Shown here: piece after piece, positions 1-8,872 of the stretch
Numbering within the stretch: the first letter of the stretch is position 1
Layout: each line of letters starts with the position of its first letter
Assembly (NCBI GenBank): GCA_036496585.1
Contig: DASXLB010000004.1
Span: 176,929 to 240,928 of the forward strand
DNA from: Vicinamibacterales bacterium
Lineage (GTDB): Bacteria > Acidobacteriota > Vicinamibacteria > Vicinamibacterales > 2-12-FULL-66-21
Length of the DNA stretch: 64,000 bases
Reading direction: 5' to 3'
Translations under genes and position numbers: made by a program
Notes under the pieces: generated by a model
Seen by the model: the letters and a program-made list of their open reading frames with translations, nothing else
Told to the model about the DNA's origin: nothing
Database searches by the model: none

Positions 1-1
1 C

Positions 2-2896
2 GGCGGCCGTGTCACGACGGTGACCGGTGTGCCCTCCCAGCCGAAGACGTTCTACATGGGCGTGGCGAGCGGCGGACTGTTCCGGACGACCGACGGCGGC
101 CAGAGCTGGCAGCCGCTCACCGATGGCCAGGTCCCGCTCGGCTCGACCGGCGCTGTCGACGTCGCGCTCTCCGATCCGCGAGTCATCTATCTCGGTACCG
201 GATCCGACGACGTGCGCAGCAACGTGTCGACGGGGCGCGGCATCTACAAGTCGATCGACGAAGGGAAGACGTGGACGTTCGCCGGTCTCAAGGACAGCGG
301 GCAGATTGGCGGCATTCGTATCCATCCCTCCGACCCGAACACGGTGTGGGTCGCGGCGCAGGGTGACGCGTTCAGGGACAACGCCGAGCGCGGCGTCTTC
401 AAGACCACCGACGGCGGGAAGACGTGGCGCAAGGTGCTCTACATCAGCGACGGCGTCGGGGCCATGGACGTCGAGCTGCAGCCCGGCAACCCCAGTGTCG
501 TCTTCGTCTGGATGTCGCGACTGCAGCGGAAGCCGTGGACGATCATCAGCGGCGGCCGGGAAGGCGGTCTCTACCGGTCGGCCGACGGCGGCGAGCACTT
601 CACGAAGATCACCGGGGGCCTGCCGGCCGATCTGATCGGCAAGGGGAACATCGGCGTCAGCGCCGCGGACCCGGCTCGCGTCTACGCGCTGATCGAGGCG
701 AAGCCGGGCGGGGGCCTCTATCGCTCCGACGACGCCGGCCAGACGTGGAAGAAGATGGACGTGCAGCCTGCGTCCGCAGCCTCCGGCATGATCCAGCGGC
801 CGTTCTACTACGACACGCTGGGCGTCGATCCGACCAACGCCGACGTCCTCTACACGGGCGCCGAGAACTTCTACAAGTCCGTCGACGGCGGCCGGACGTT
901 CAGTCCGATGCGGACGCCGCACAGCGATCAGCACGACATCTGGATCAACCCCAACGACGGCAAGACGATGATCCAGGCGAACGACGGCGGCGCCAACGTG
1001 TCGTTCGACGGCGGCCGCACCTGGTCGACGCAGATGAACCAGCCGACCGGCGAGTTCTACGGCGTCTGGCTCGACGAGGGGTTTCCCTACAAGCTGTATG
1101 GCGCGCAGCAGGATGACGACACCGTGATCATCTCGAGCGTGGCCGAGCCCTACAACCTGGGCGACTGGCGCGCCGGCCCCGGCTGCGAAACCGGACCGAT
1201 CATGCCGCATCCGAAGAACCCCGAGATCGTCTACGGCTCGTGCAAGGGGCAGTACGGCGTGATGGATCTGAAGACGGGACAGGAGAAGAACTACTGGGTG
1301 GGCGCGCAGTCGCTCTACGGGAACCCGGCCAGCGATCTAATCTACCGTTTCCAGCGCGTCTCGCCGATGGCGACGTCGCCGCACGATCCCGAGGTGCTCT
1401 ACTACGGTTCGCAGTACCTTCATCGCTCGCGCGACAAGGGGGTCAGCTGGGAGCGGATCTCGCCCGATCTCACGGCGCATCCCGACTGCTGCCAGGGGGT
1501 CAGCGGCGAGCCGATTACGCGCGACGTCACCGGCGAGGAGTTCTACAGCACGCTCTACGCGATCCTCGAGTCGCCGCTCGAGCGCGGCGTCATCTGGACC
1601 GGCTCGAACGACGGACCGTTCTTCGTGACGCGCGACAACGGCCGCACCTGGACGAACGTCACGCCGAAGGACCTGCAGCCTGGCGGCCGCGTCCAGTACA
1701 TCGACGTCTCGCCGCACCGCAAGGGCTCGGCGTATTTCGCGGTGTACCGCTACCTGCTCGGCGACTATGCGCCGTATCTCTACCGCACCGACGACTACGG
1801 CAAGACCTGGACACGCCTGACCGACGGTACCAACGGCATTCCCGCCGACACCCCGACCCGCGTCGTCCGCGAGGACCCCGACCGCGAAGGGCTGCTCTAT
1901 GCCGGCACCGAGTTCGGCATCTACGTCTCGTTCGACAACGGCGGCCACTGGCAGCCGTTCAATCTCAACCTGCCGCAGGTGCCGATCGCCGACATCAAGG
2001 TGCACCACAAGGCGCTCGTCGTCGCGACGCAGGGACGCGCGTTCTGGATGCTCGACGACCTCAGCGCGCTGCACCAGCTGACGCCGCAGGTGACGACGAC
2101 GGCCGTGCATCTCTTCGAGCCGCGTCCCGGCTACCGTACCCGCATCAGCCCGCAGACGCTCGCACCGCAGTTCGAGTACTACCTGCCGGCGCCGGCGTCC
2201 GGCGCGGTGACGCTCGAAATCCTCGATGCCGCCGGCGCCGTCGTCAACAGCTATAGCAGCGAAACGCCGATCGGCGGCGGACGCGGTGGTCGGGGCGGCC
2301 GTGGCGCCGGGGCAGGCGCGGACGCCGCGGCCGGCGCTGAAGGGAACTTCGATCCCGAGGCCGGCGGTGGCCGCGGCCGCGGCATCCCGCCGCCGCGTGT
2401 GACGAAGGACGCCGGCATGAATCGCGTCGCCTGGGACGTGCGGAACGCGGCGGGCCTGACGCTGCCGCCCGGGAGCTATCAGGTGCGGCTGAAGGCCGGC
2501 GACGTCAGCGAGACACAGGCGTTCACCGTGCTGATCGATCCGCGCATCGCCGCCGAAGGGGTGACGGGCGCGGACCTGAAGGAGCAGTTCGATCACAACG
2601 TCCGCGTGCGCGAGCTGTCGGGCGCCGTGGCGCAGCTCCTGACTCGCGTCCGCGGTGCGCTCGCCAGTCCCGACGCCGCCAAGGCGTCAGCCGCGAAGAC
2701 GATCTACGACGCGATCGTCAGCATGCCCGAGGGCGTCCGCTACAACAAGCCCGGCCTGCAGTCGCAGGTGCAATACCTGGCAGGCATGACGAGCGGTGTC
2801 GACCAGCAGATCGGTCGCGACGCGATCGAACGGTATCAGACGCTTCGGAAAGAGCTCGACGGGCTGGTGGCGAAGGCGAACGCCGCGGGCATCTAG
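2..2896 (+). CDS. Secreted Asp-box (VPS10/sortilin-like, 'glycosyl hydrolase') protein, 5' truncated
   Basis: The reading frame is open from the window edge, and the first visible residues (GGRV) align with the GGRI found after the signal region of the paralogue at 4263, so the true start lies outside the window. About 964 residues are visible. Asp-box motifs (S/T-x-D-x-G-x-T-W/F) recur throughout, e.g. TTDGGQSW, SIDEGKTW, TTDGGKTW, SDDAGQTW, SFDGGRTW, TRDNGRTW and TDDYGKTW, as expected for one or two large beta-propellers of the VPS10 type. A Gly/Arg-rich insert lies at about nt 2270-2400. It is followed by a beta-sandwich-like segment (NRVAWDVRN...LPPGSYQVRL) and a helical tail of about 110 residues. 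Family members are usually annotated as glycosyl hydrolases, but no catalytic activity can be read from the sequence. Probably extracytoplasmic. Confidence 0.88.
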   Translation, partial: GGRVTTVTGVPSQPKTFYMGVASGGLFRTTDGGQSWQPLTDGQVPLGSTGAVDVALSDPRVIYLGTGSDDVRSNVSTGRGIYKSIDEGKTWTFAGLKDSGQIGGIRIHPSDPNTVWVAAQGDAFRDNAERGVFKTTDGGKTWRKVLYISDGVGAMDVELQPGNPSVVFVWMSRLQRKPWTIISGGREGGLYRSADGGEHFTKITGGLPADLIGKGNIGVSAADPARVYALIEAKPGGGLYRSDDAGQTWKKMDVQPASAASGMIQRPFYYDTLGVDPTNADVLYTGAENFYKSVDGGRTFSPMRTPHSDQHDIWINPNDGKTMIQANDGGANVSFDGGRTWSTQMNQPTGEFYGVWLDEGFPYKLYGAQQDDDTVIISSVAEPYNLGDWRAGPGCETGPIMPHPKNPEIVYGSCKGQYGVMDLKTGQEKNYWVGAQSLYGNPASDLIYRFQRVSPMATSPHDPEVLYYGSQYLHRSRDKGVSWERISPDLTAHPDCCQGVSGEPITRDVTGEEFYSTLYAILESPLERGVIWTGSNDGPFFVTRDNGRTWTNVTPKDLQPGGRVQYIDVSPHRKGSAYFAVYRYLLGDYAPYLYRTDDYGKTWTRLTDGTNGIPADTPTRVVREDPDREGLLYAGTEFGIYVSFDNGGHWQPFNLNLPQVPIADIKVHHKALVVATQGRAFWMLDDLSALHQLTPQVTTTAVHLFEPRPGYRTRISPQTLAPQFEYYLPAPASGAVTLEILDAAGAVVNSYSSETPIGGGRGGRGGRGAGAGADAAAGAEGNFDPEAGGGRGRGIPPPRVTKDAGMNRVAWDVRNAAGLTLPPGSYQVRLKAGDVSETQAFTVLIDPRIAAEGVTGADLKEQFDHNVRVRELSGAVAQLLTRVRGALASPDAAKASAAKTIYDAIVSMPEGVRYNKPGLQSQVQYLAGMTSGVDQQIGRDAIERYQTLRKELDGLVAKANAAGI

Positions 2897-2914
2897 CGCG
2901 GAGGGCAGCGAGTC

Positions 2915-4132
2915 TCAGTGCACCGCGCCGGCGCACTGCTTGAGGTCGGCGGCCATCGGGAAGATCCCCTGGCTCAGGCTGCCGCCGCCGAAGCCACCGC
3001 CGCCGTAGCCACCGCCGCCCCGATACGATCGGATGAACTGGCTGTCGTCGTCGATCGGCAGTTCCAGCGAGTTGCGGCAGAAGTCCATCCAGATGCCGTC
3101 CATGTTCAGGTACTGCTCGACGTTCGACAGGTAGAACGCCGATACCGTCGCGTGGCGCTGCCGCAGCCAGGCGCCGACCGACCGGAGCGCCTTCGGACCG
3201 GCGAAATTGCCGACGATCGGCACGAGCAGATTCTTCGTTTCGAGCGCCTTCAGCACGCTCCAGTTCTCGTCAGTGGCCAGATAGCTGCGCAGGACGCCGC
3301 TCCCGTCGGTAGCGACCATCAGATCGCCATAGGTCGGAGAGTTGCGGAAGCCGCCGCCGCGGCCGCCGAAACCGCCCGACATCCAGTAGGTCAGCTCTGA
3401 GCCGTAGTGCCCGAAATACTCGTAGACGTACCTGATGCCCGTCACATCCTCGTCGAGCAGCGGCAGGTGGTGCTTCACCTTCAGGTCGTCGATGATCGCG
3501 TTGAAGTTCGCCTCGAACAGCGGCGGCAGCGGTTCCTCCGCCGGGATGACCGGAGACGCGGAGAAGGCGCGGAACAGATCCTCGGCGCTCGCGTCCTTCG
3601 TCAGCCCGTCCGGGCGCGGCCGCGAGAACAGCTTCGAGAGGAACTCGCCGCGATCGCTCGACAGATCGAACAGCGCCTTGTACATGAGATGCAGATCGAG
3701 ATTGCCGCGGCGGACGTCGACGATGAACACCATCGCGGGCTTGAGGGCGGTGATGTAGGTGAAGTTCTGTTCCGGTCCGACGCCCATGTAGACGCGTCCG
3801 GGATGGTTGTAACCGACCAGATCCGGGATCACATACTGCAGCCAGACCTCGTTGGAGAGCAGATTGTCGGATCGGAAGCTGCCGTTCGGCTCCGACAGAC
3901 TCTGCGAAAGCTCCCAGAACTGCGCATCGGTCAAGCGATCCGGCAGGCCTGTTTTTGCCGGCGCGGCAACGGGTGCGGTGTCGGCGGTGGGGGCCGGCGT
4001 CGATGCGGATCCTGCGGCGGGCGGCGCGGCCGGCGCGGACTGGGCCGGATGGTGGATACACGATGTCGGGAACGCCGCGAACGTGACGACCAAAGACACC
4101 GCGATCGAGAAGCGTTTCGTCAGTCTGGACAC
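2915..4132 (-). CDS. Putative exported lipoprotein, conserved, function unknown
   Basis: A 405-residue protein starting at GTG with a GG-rich stretch about 10 nt upstream. The N-terminus has a basic region, a hydrophobic run and a cysteine in FPTSC, so a lipoprotein signal is likely although the lipobox is imperfect. A low-complexity Ala/Pro linker follows to about residue 60. The body contains a well-structured segment (VGPEQNFTYI...MVFIVDVRRGNLDLHLMYKALF) that looks like a Rossmann-type strand-helix pattern and could be methyltransferase-like, but no diagnostic SAM motif is certain. The C-terminus carries a short Gly/Tyr-rich stretch before the final CAGAVH. It is convergent with the upstream Asp-box gene (18 nt between stops) and divergent from the second Asp-box gene. 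I do not recognise a specific function. Confidence 0.8.
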   Translation of the reverse strand: MSRLTKRFSIAVSLVVTFAAFPTSCIHHPAQSAPAAPPAAGSASTPAPTADTAPVAAPAKTGLPDRLTDAQFWELSQSLSEPNGSFRSDNLLSNEVWLQYVIPDLVGYNHPGRVYMGVGPEQNFTYITALKPAMVFIVDVRRGNLDLHLMYKALFDLSSDRGEFLSKLFSRPRPDGLTKDASAEDLFRAFSASPVIPAEEPLPPLFEANFNAIIDDLKVKHHLPLLDEDVTGIRYVYEYFGHYGSELTYWMSGGFGGRGGGFRNSPTYGDLMVATDGSGVLRSYLATDENWSVLKALETKNLLVPIVGNFAGPKALRSVGAWLRQRHATVSAFYLSNVEQYLNMDGIWMDFCRNSLELPIDDDSQFIRSYRGGGGYGGGGFGGGSLSQGIFPMAADLKQCAGAVH

Positions 4133-4262
4133 TCAGGGACCCCGCCTGCGAATCCTAGCAGAATCCCGACCCGGTCCCGGACGTCACGTCGGGTAAGCAA
4201 CCAGCGACGACTGGTCGTAGTTGACACGATATAGTCGTGATGGTTTCGGACAAAGGCCTCCT

Positions 4263-7200
4263 ATGACAGTGCATACCAACCGTTTAACTCGCGGCGCATC
4301 GCTCGCGCTGGCGCTGGCAGCGTTCGGGATTTCCGGCTTCGCCGTGCGGCCCTCGGCGCAGGCACCGCAGGCCGCCGCGCAGACGCCGCAGGCCGCCGCC
4401 GTGCAGACGGCGCCGGCAGCCGCGGCGGCTCCGCCGGCCATCAATCAGTCGGATGACCCGATCCTGCGCAGCTTCCGGTTCCGCTCGATCGGTCCGGCAA
4501 GCATGGGTGGCCGGATCGACGACATCGCGGTCTCCGAGTCGGATCCGAACGTCATCTACCTCGGCTATGCGGTCGGGGGCGTGTTCAAGTCGGACAACAA
4601 CGGCGTCACCTTCGAGCCGGTGTTCCAGACCTCGGGCACCGCCTCGATCGGCGACATCGCGATTCATCCGCGCGATCCCAACATCGTCTACATCGGGACC
4701 GGCGAGTCGAACAACCGGCAGACCTCGTCGTTCGGCGACGGCATCTACAAGACGACCGACGGCGGCAAGACCTTCACGAATGTCGGCTTGAAGGAGACGC
4801 AGTCGATCGCGCGCATCGTGATCGATCCCAGGAATCCCGACACGGTCTACGTCGCCGCGATCGGCCACCTCTTCGGTCCCAACAAGGAGCGCGGCGTCTA
4901 CAAGACGACCGACGGCGGCAAGACGTGGGCCCTCGTCAAGTTCATCGACCAGGACACCGGCTTCACCGACCTCGCGCTCGATCCGTCGAACAGCAACGTC
5001 GTCTACGCGGCCAGCTATCAGCGCCGCCGGCAGGGGTGCTGCTTCAACGGCGGCGGCTCGAGCAGCGGTCTCTGGAAGTCGGCCGACGCCGGCAAGTCGT
5101 GGACGCGGCTGACCGGCAACGGCCTGCCGCCGGGCACCTACGGCCGCATTGCGCTCGACGTCTCGCGTTCGAATCCCAACGTCGTCTACGCGCAGATCGA
5201 AGCGGGCGACGTCGGCAAGCCGATTCGCACTGGTCCGGGGGACGATCTCGCGGCAGCGAGTGAAGCGACTCCGGCGGGAGCGGCCGCCGTTCCACAGCCT
5301 GGCCAGCCAGGGGCGCCCCCCGGTCGAGGACAGCGGGGCGGCGCCGCGCCACAGGCTGCGGCGCCAGCGCAAGCTCCCGTCGCAGGCGGAGGCGGGGGCG
5401 GCCGTGGAAATCAGTTCGACTGGTGCAACACCGCCGGGCCTGGCAAGGGCTGGCCGATCGGCCGCGGCGGATTCGGACAGCAGCCGCCGGCCGCACCGAG
5501 CGAGCCGCGCGTGCCGCCGACGCTCGATCCCAAGACCGGCGGCGTGCTCCGCTCGGACGACAAGGGAAAGACGTGGACGCTCCTGAGCAACTGCAACTCG
5601 CGTCCGATGTACTTCAGCCAGCTCCGCGTCGATCCCTCGAACGACAAGATCATTTATGTCGCCGGCCTGCCGGTTGCCAAATCGCTCGACGGCGGCAGGA
5701 CGTTCGCGACGCTCGACGAGGCCGGCGGCTACGGCGAGCCGGGCCACGTCGATCAGCATGCGATCTGGATCGATCCGAAGAACTCCAGGCACATCATGGA
5801 AGGAAACGACGGCGGCCTCGACGTCAGCTGGGATCAGGGGAAGACCTGGGACTTCGTCAACACCATGGCCACCGCCCTTGCGTATGTCGTCACCGCCGAC
5901 ATGCGCCATCCCTACTACGTCTATATCGGGCTGCAGGACAACGGCAGCTGGGGCGGTCCAAGCGCGGTGCGCGGCCGCGGCGGGATCATGAACTCGCACT
6001 GGTTCGGCATCGGCGGCGGTGACGGTTTCTATACGGCCGTCGATCCGACCGACTACAACATCGTCATCACCGAGTCGCAGGACGGTGCGACGAACCGCTA
6101 CAACCTCGCAGAGGGAGGACGCGGACGGAGCATCCGTCCGGTCGCTCCCGGCGGACGCGGCGGACGCGGGCGGGGCGGCAACGCGCCGACGGCTGCCGCC
6201 GCGCCGACGGCCGCCGCCGCGACGCCGGAAGCGCAGTCGGGTGCGGTTCCGGGGACACCCGCGGCGCCTCCCGTGCAGGTTGGCGGCGCCGGCGGATTCG
6301 GCGGGCGCGGCGGTCCGCCCAACGTGTTGAACGCTGCGCAGGGTGACGTCTACCGTTTCAACTGGAACACGCCGGTGATCATGTCGCCGCACAATCCGAA
6401 GATCGTGTGGCTGGGCGGCAACCGGCTGTTCAAGTCGTACAACCAGGGCGACACGTGGGTCGCGAGTGAGGACCTCACGAAGAACGTCGATCGCGACAAG
6501 GTGCCGGTCATGGAAGTGCCCGGCAACTACTCACAGCTCTCGAAAAACGACGGTGTGGTGGCCTACAGCACGATCATCAGCATTTCGGAGTCGCCGGTGA
6601 TGCCAGGCGTCGTCTGGGCCGGAACCGACGATGGCAACCTGCAGGTGAGCCGGGACGGCGGTCTGACGTTTACCGAGGTGGGAAAGAACATACCGGGACT
6701 CCCGAAGGACAACTGGTACTGGATCTCGCGTATAGACGCATCGCACTTCGATCAGGCCACGGCGTATGTGGCGGTCGACGGACATCGCAGCGATGACCTG
6801 AAGCCCTATGCGTTCGTCACGCACGATTTCGGCAAGACGTTCCAGAGTCTCGGCGGCGGCCTGCCGCAGTACGGCAACGTGCAGGTCATCCGCGAGGATC
6901 CGAAGAACAAGGATCTGCTCTACGTGGGGACCGAGTTCGGACTGTTCCTGTCGCTCGACGCCGGCAAGAGCTGGCAGCGGTTCATGAACGGCTATCCGAC
7001 CGTGCGTACCGACGACATTCTCGTCCATCCGCGCGAGAACGACCTGATCGTGGCCTCGCACGGTCGCAGCGTGTGGATTGCCGACGACATTTCCCCGCTG
7101 CAGCAACTGACGCCGGCGGTGCGGGAATCGGATGCGACGCTGTTCGACATCCGTCCGGCGGTCGCCTGGGTCAACGATCAACAGAACAACCAGCAGGTGG

Positions 7201-7535
7201 GCGGGCAGAAGGTGTTCATCGGCGAGAACGCGCCGCGCGGTGCGGCCATCAACTACTACCTGAAGTCGGCCGCGGCGGGCGACGTCAAGATCACGATCGC
7301 CGACGTCAACGGCCGCGTCATCAGAACACTCGATGGTCCGAAGACCGCGGGCATCAACCGCGTGATGTGGAACCTGGCGCCACAGCCGGCGCCGGCGCCG
7401 GCCGGCTTCGGTGGCGGCCGCGGCGGCGCCGCCGCCGTCGAGCCCGGCACGTATGTCGTGACGCTCGACGTCGGGGGGAAGAAGTTCAGCAAGCCGGTGC
7501 AGGTGGCGCAGGACAGGTGGCTGGGGGAGAGATAG
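4263..7535 (+). CDS. Secreted Asp-box (VPS10/sortilin-like) protein, second copy
   Basis: A 1090-residue paralogue of the gene at the window start. ATG 4263 is chosen because it is followed at once by a good signal peptide (basic NRLTR, then ALALAAFGISGFA, then PSAQA) and has AAAGG a few bases upstream; the frame is open further 5' but those residues would precede the signal. Asp boxes include KSDNNGVTF, TTDGGKTF, TTDGGKTW, SADAGKSW, SDDKGKTW, SLDGGRTF and SRDGGLTF. Two low-complexity Ala/Gln/Gly/Arg-rich inserts (around nt 5240-5420 and 6110-6320) interrupt the propeller blades. A C-terminal sandwich-like segment ends in KPVQVAQDRWLGER, without the helical tail of the first copy. The stop codon is followed within 20 nt by a fold-back repeat array. 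Predicted extracytoplasmic; enzymatic role unproven. Confidence 0.88.
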   Translation: MTVHTNRLTRGASLALALAAFGISGFAVRPSAQAPQAAAQTPQAAAVQTAPAAAAAPPAINQSDDPILRSFRFRSIGPASMGGRIDDIAVSESDPNVIYLGYAVGGVFKSDNNGVTFEPVFQTSGTASIGDIAIHPRDPNIVYIGTGESNNRQTSSFGDGIYKTTDGGKTFTNVGLKETQSIARIVIDPRNPDTVYVAAIGHLFGPNKERGVYKTTDGGKTWALVKFIDQDTGFTDLALDPSNSNVVYAASYQRRRQGCCFNGGGSSSGLWKSADAGKSWTRLTGNGLPPGTYGRIALDVSRSNPNVVYAQIEAGDVGKPIRTGPGDDLAAASEATPAGAAAVPQPGQPGAPPGRGQRGGAAPQAAAPAQAPVAGGGGGGRGNQFDWCNTAGPGKGWPIGRGGFGQQPPAAPSEPRVPPTLDPKTGGVLRSDDKGKTWTLLSNCNSRPMYFSQLRVDPSNDKIIYVAGLPVAKSLDGGRTFATLDEAGGYGEPGHVDQHAIWIDPKNSRHIMEGNDGGLDVSWDQGKTWDFVNTMATALAYVVTADMRHPYYVYIGLQDNGSWGGPSAVRGRGGIMNSHWFGIGGGDGFYTAVDPTDYNIVITESQDGATNRYNLAEGGRGRSIRPVAPGGRGGRGRGGNAPTAAAAPTAAAATPEAQSGAVPGTPAAPPVQVGGAGGFGGRGGPPNVLNAAQGDVYRFNWNTPVIMSPHNPKIVWLGGNRLFKSYNQGDTWVASEDLTKNVDRDKVPVMEVPGNYSQLSKNDGVVAYSTIISISESPVMPGVVWAGTDDGNLQVSRDGGLTFTEVGKNIPGLPKDNWYWISRIDASHFDQATAYVAVDGHRSDDLKPYAFVTHDFGKTFQSLGGGLPQYGNVQVIREDPKNKDLLYVGTEFGLFLSLDAGKSWQRFMNGYPTVRTDDILVHPRENDLIVASHGRSVWIADDISPLQQLTPAVRESDATLFDIRPAVAWVNDQQNNQQVGGQKVFIGENAPRGAAINYYLKSAAAGDVKITIADVNGRVIRTLDGPKTAGINRVMWNLAPQPAPAPAGFGGGRGGAAAVEPGTYVVTLDVGGKKFSKPVQVAQDRWLGER

Positions 7536-7551
7536 CGGGGGGTGAGCGGGG

Positions 7552-7769
7552 GCGCTGAAGGTGCCAAGGGTGCTAAGGGCGCCAAAGGTGCCAAGGGTGC
7601 TGGTGCAAAGAGTGCTAGGGTGCTGAAGGTGCCGGTGCCAAGAGTGCACCCCCGGCACCTGCCCCCTTTGGCACTCTTCGCACCCTTGGCACCAGCACCC
7701 TTAGCACCTTTGGCGCCTTTGGCCCCCTTGGCCCCTTCACCCGCCCTTAGCACCCTTAGCACCCTTAGC
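7552..7769. repeat. Fold-back array of degenerate 9-nt repeats (locus 1)
   Basis: The gap between two convergent genes is filled by degenerate copies of GTGCYAAGG on the left (7552-7648) and their reverse complement on the right (7654-7769). Units are mostly 9 nt with some 6-nt units (GTGCTG, GTGCCG). The best-paired segment is 7578-7605 against 7690-7717, 28 bases with one mismatch. Because the units are multiples of three, both strands stay open as Gly-Ala-Lys or Leu-Ala-Pro repeats, which I take to be a by-product rather than coding. Confidence 0.85.
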
Positions 7770-7792
7770 CGCTTCCCGCCCCTCCCTCCGCC

Positions 7793-8095
7793 CTACTTCT
7801 TTTTCGCGGGCGCTTTGGCCGCTGCGGGCTTCGCCTCGATGCCGGTTGCGGTCATCCGGTAGGTCACCGTCACCTTGTCTCCGGCTTTGGGCTCACTGCC
7901 GGTGAGCTTGGTCGTGGCGTCGCGGGCGATTTCCCAGTTGTCCGTGCCTTTCTTCACCACGATGGCGTCGGACCGGGCTTCGATGACCGGGCCGGTGACC
8001 TGGTAGGTTTTGACCGCCGCCGCGGCGGCAGTCGCGTAGCCGGCGCCGAACGCCCCGGCCGTCAGAACGAGCGCAAGAGCCACAATTTTTTTCAC
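7793..8095 (-). CDS. Small secreted protein, unknown
   Basis: A 100-residue protein. The start is GTG 8095, which has GGAGG six bases upstream and opens a clean signal peptide (MKKIVALALVLTAGAFGAGYA). The frame is open much further upstream, but that extension has no signal and overlaps the divergent gene at 8147. After cleavage a single beta-rich segment remains (TYQVTGPVIEARSDAIVVKK...GDKVTVTYRM), suggestive of a small OB- or SH3-like barrel, followed by an Ala/Lys tail ending KAPAKKK. It is divergent from the gene at 8147 with 51 bp between starts. I know of no defined role; similar small exported proteins are common in Acidobacteriota. Confidence 0.75.
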   Translation of the reverse strand: MKKIVALALVLTAGAFGAGYATAAAAAVKTYQVTGPVIEARSDAIVVKKGTDNWEIARDATTKLTGSEPKAGDKVTVTYRMTATGIEAKPAAAKAPAKKK

Positions 8096-8146
8096 GCGAG
8101 ACCTCCACTGAAATTTGCGGCTATTATCATCCGCGGAGAGGCTTTC

Positions 8147-8857
8147 ATGATGACGAAGTTGTTCGCGTGCGCCGCGGTACTGGCCCTGACGGTCGCGGGC
8201 GCTGCCGCGCAGACCCCCGCGGCCTCCGCCGACCCGGTTGGAACCTGGAACGCGTCGTTCAACACGCAGCAGGGCGTCATTCCGGCGACGCTGAAGCTGC
8301 AGAAGGACGGCGAGAAACTGAGCGGGACCATCACTTCGCAGGAGGGATCGAGCCCTCTCGAGGCGGAGATCAAAGGCAAGTCGCTGTCGGTCTGGTTCAA
8401 CTACAGCGCCAACGGGCAGGCGATCCCGGTCGAGATGACCGGCACGGTCGACGGCGATTCGGCGAAGGGCACGATGACGGCCGGCGGGAGTCCGGCGGGC
8501 GACTGGACAGCCACGAAAGCCAAGGACACGAAAGAGCCGGCCGGGAAGGTCGACCTGTCGGGCGACTGGAACGCATCGCTGCAACTCGACACGATCACCG
8601 CGACGCCGACCTTCTCGCTCAAGCAGGACGGCAACAAGCTCACCGGCGAGTACGTCAGCCAGCAATACGGCAAGTTTCCGCTGACCGGCGAGATCACCGG
8701 CACCGCGGTGACGCTCACGGTCTCGATGAACATCGAGGGGAACGCCCTCGCCGCGGTCTACAGTGGCGTCCTGCAGCCCGACGGCAGCCTCAAGGGAACC
8801 GTCGACATCGGCGGCGGCGCGATGGCAGGCACCTTCTCCGCGTCGCGGAAGAAGTGA
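8147..8857 (+). CDS. Secreted protein with two tandem beta-rich repeats, unknown
   Basis: A 236-residue protein starting ATGATG with GGAGAGG about 7 nt upstream. A signal peptide ends near GAAAQ. The mature part has two similar halves, GTWNASFNTQQG...LKLQKDGEKLSGTITSQEG and GDWNASLQLDT...FSLKQDGNKLTGEYVSQQYG, each continuing with a strand-rich section (plausibly lipocalin-like). The internal duplication is visible by eye. The half-repeats resemble short uncharacterised exported proteins seen next to metal-dependent hydrolases in soil bacteria, so a ligand-binding or structural role is possible but not shown. Convergent with the esterase at 8873 (15 nt between stops). Confidence 0.8.
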   Translation: MMTKLFACAAVLALTVAGAAAQTPAASADPVGTWNASFNTQQGVIPATLKLQKDGEKLSGTITSQEGSSPLEAEIKGKSLSVWFNYSANGQAIPVEMTGTVDGDSAKGTMTAGGSPAGDWTATKAKDTKEPAGKVDLSGDWNASLQLDTITATPTFSLKQDGNKLTGEYVSQQYGKFPLTGEITGTAVTLTVSMNIEGNALAAVYSGVLQPDGSLKGTVDIGGGAMAGTFSASRKK

Positions 8858-8872
8858 GCTGGAATTTCCACA

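Noticed and set aside
4221..4249. TTGACA as a -35 box for the Asp-box gene
   Set aside because: No acceptable -10 hexamer at 16-18 bp; a TATAGT nearby is at the wrong spacing.
4284..6392. 702-codon open frame on the minus strand inside the second Asp-box gene
   Set aside because: High-GC shadow frame with no family features; the plus-strand gene has clear Asp boxes and a signal peptide.
7552..7769. CRISPR-like array
   Set aside because: Units are 6-9 nt, degenerate and contiguous with no spacers; no cas genes.
7542..7862. Possible Gly-Ala-Lys / Leu-Ala-Pro repeat protein
   Set aside because: Reading frame exists only because repeat units are multiples of three; no ribosome-binding site or domain on either strand.
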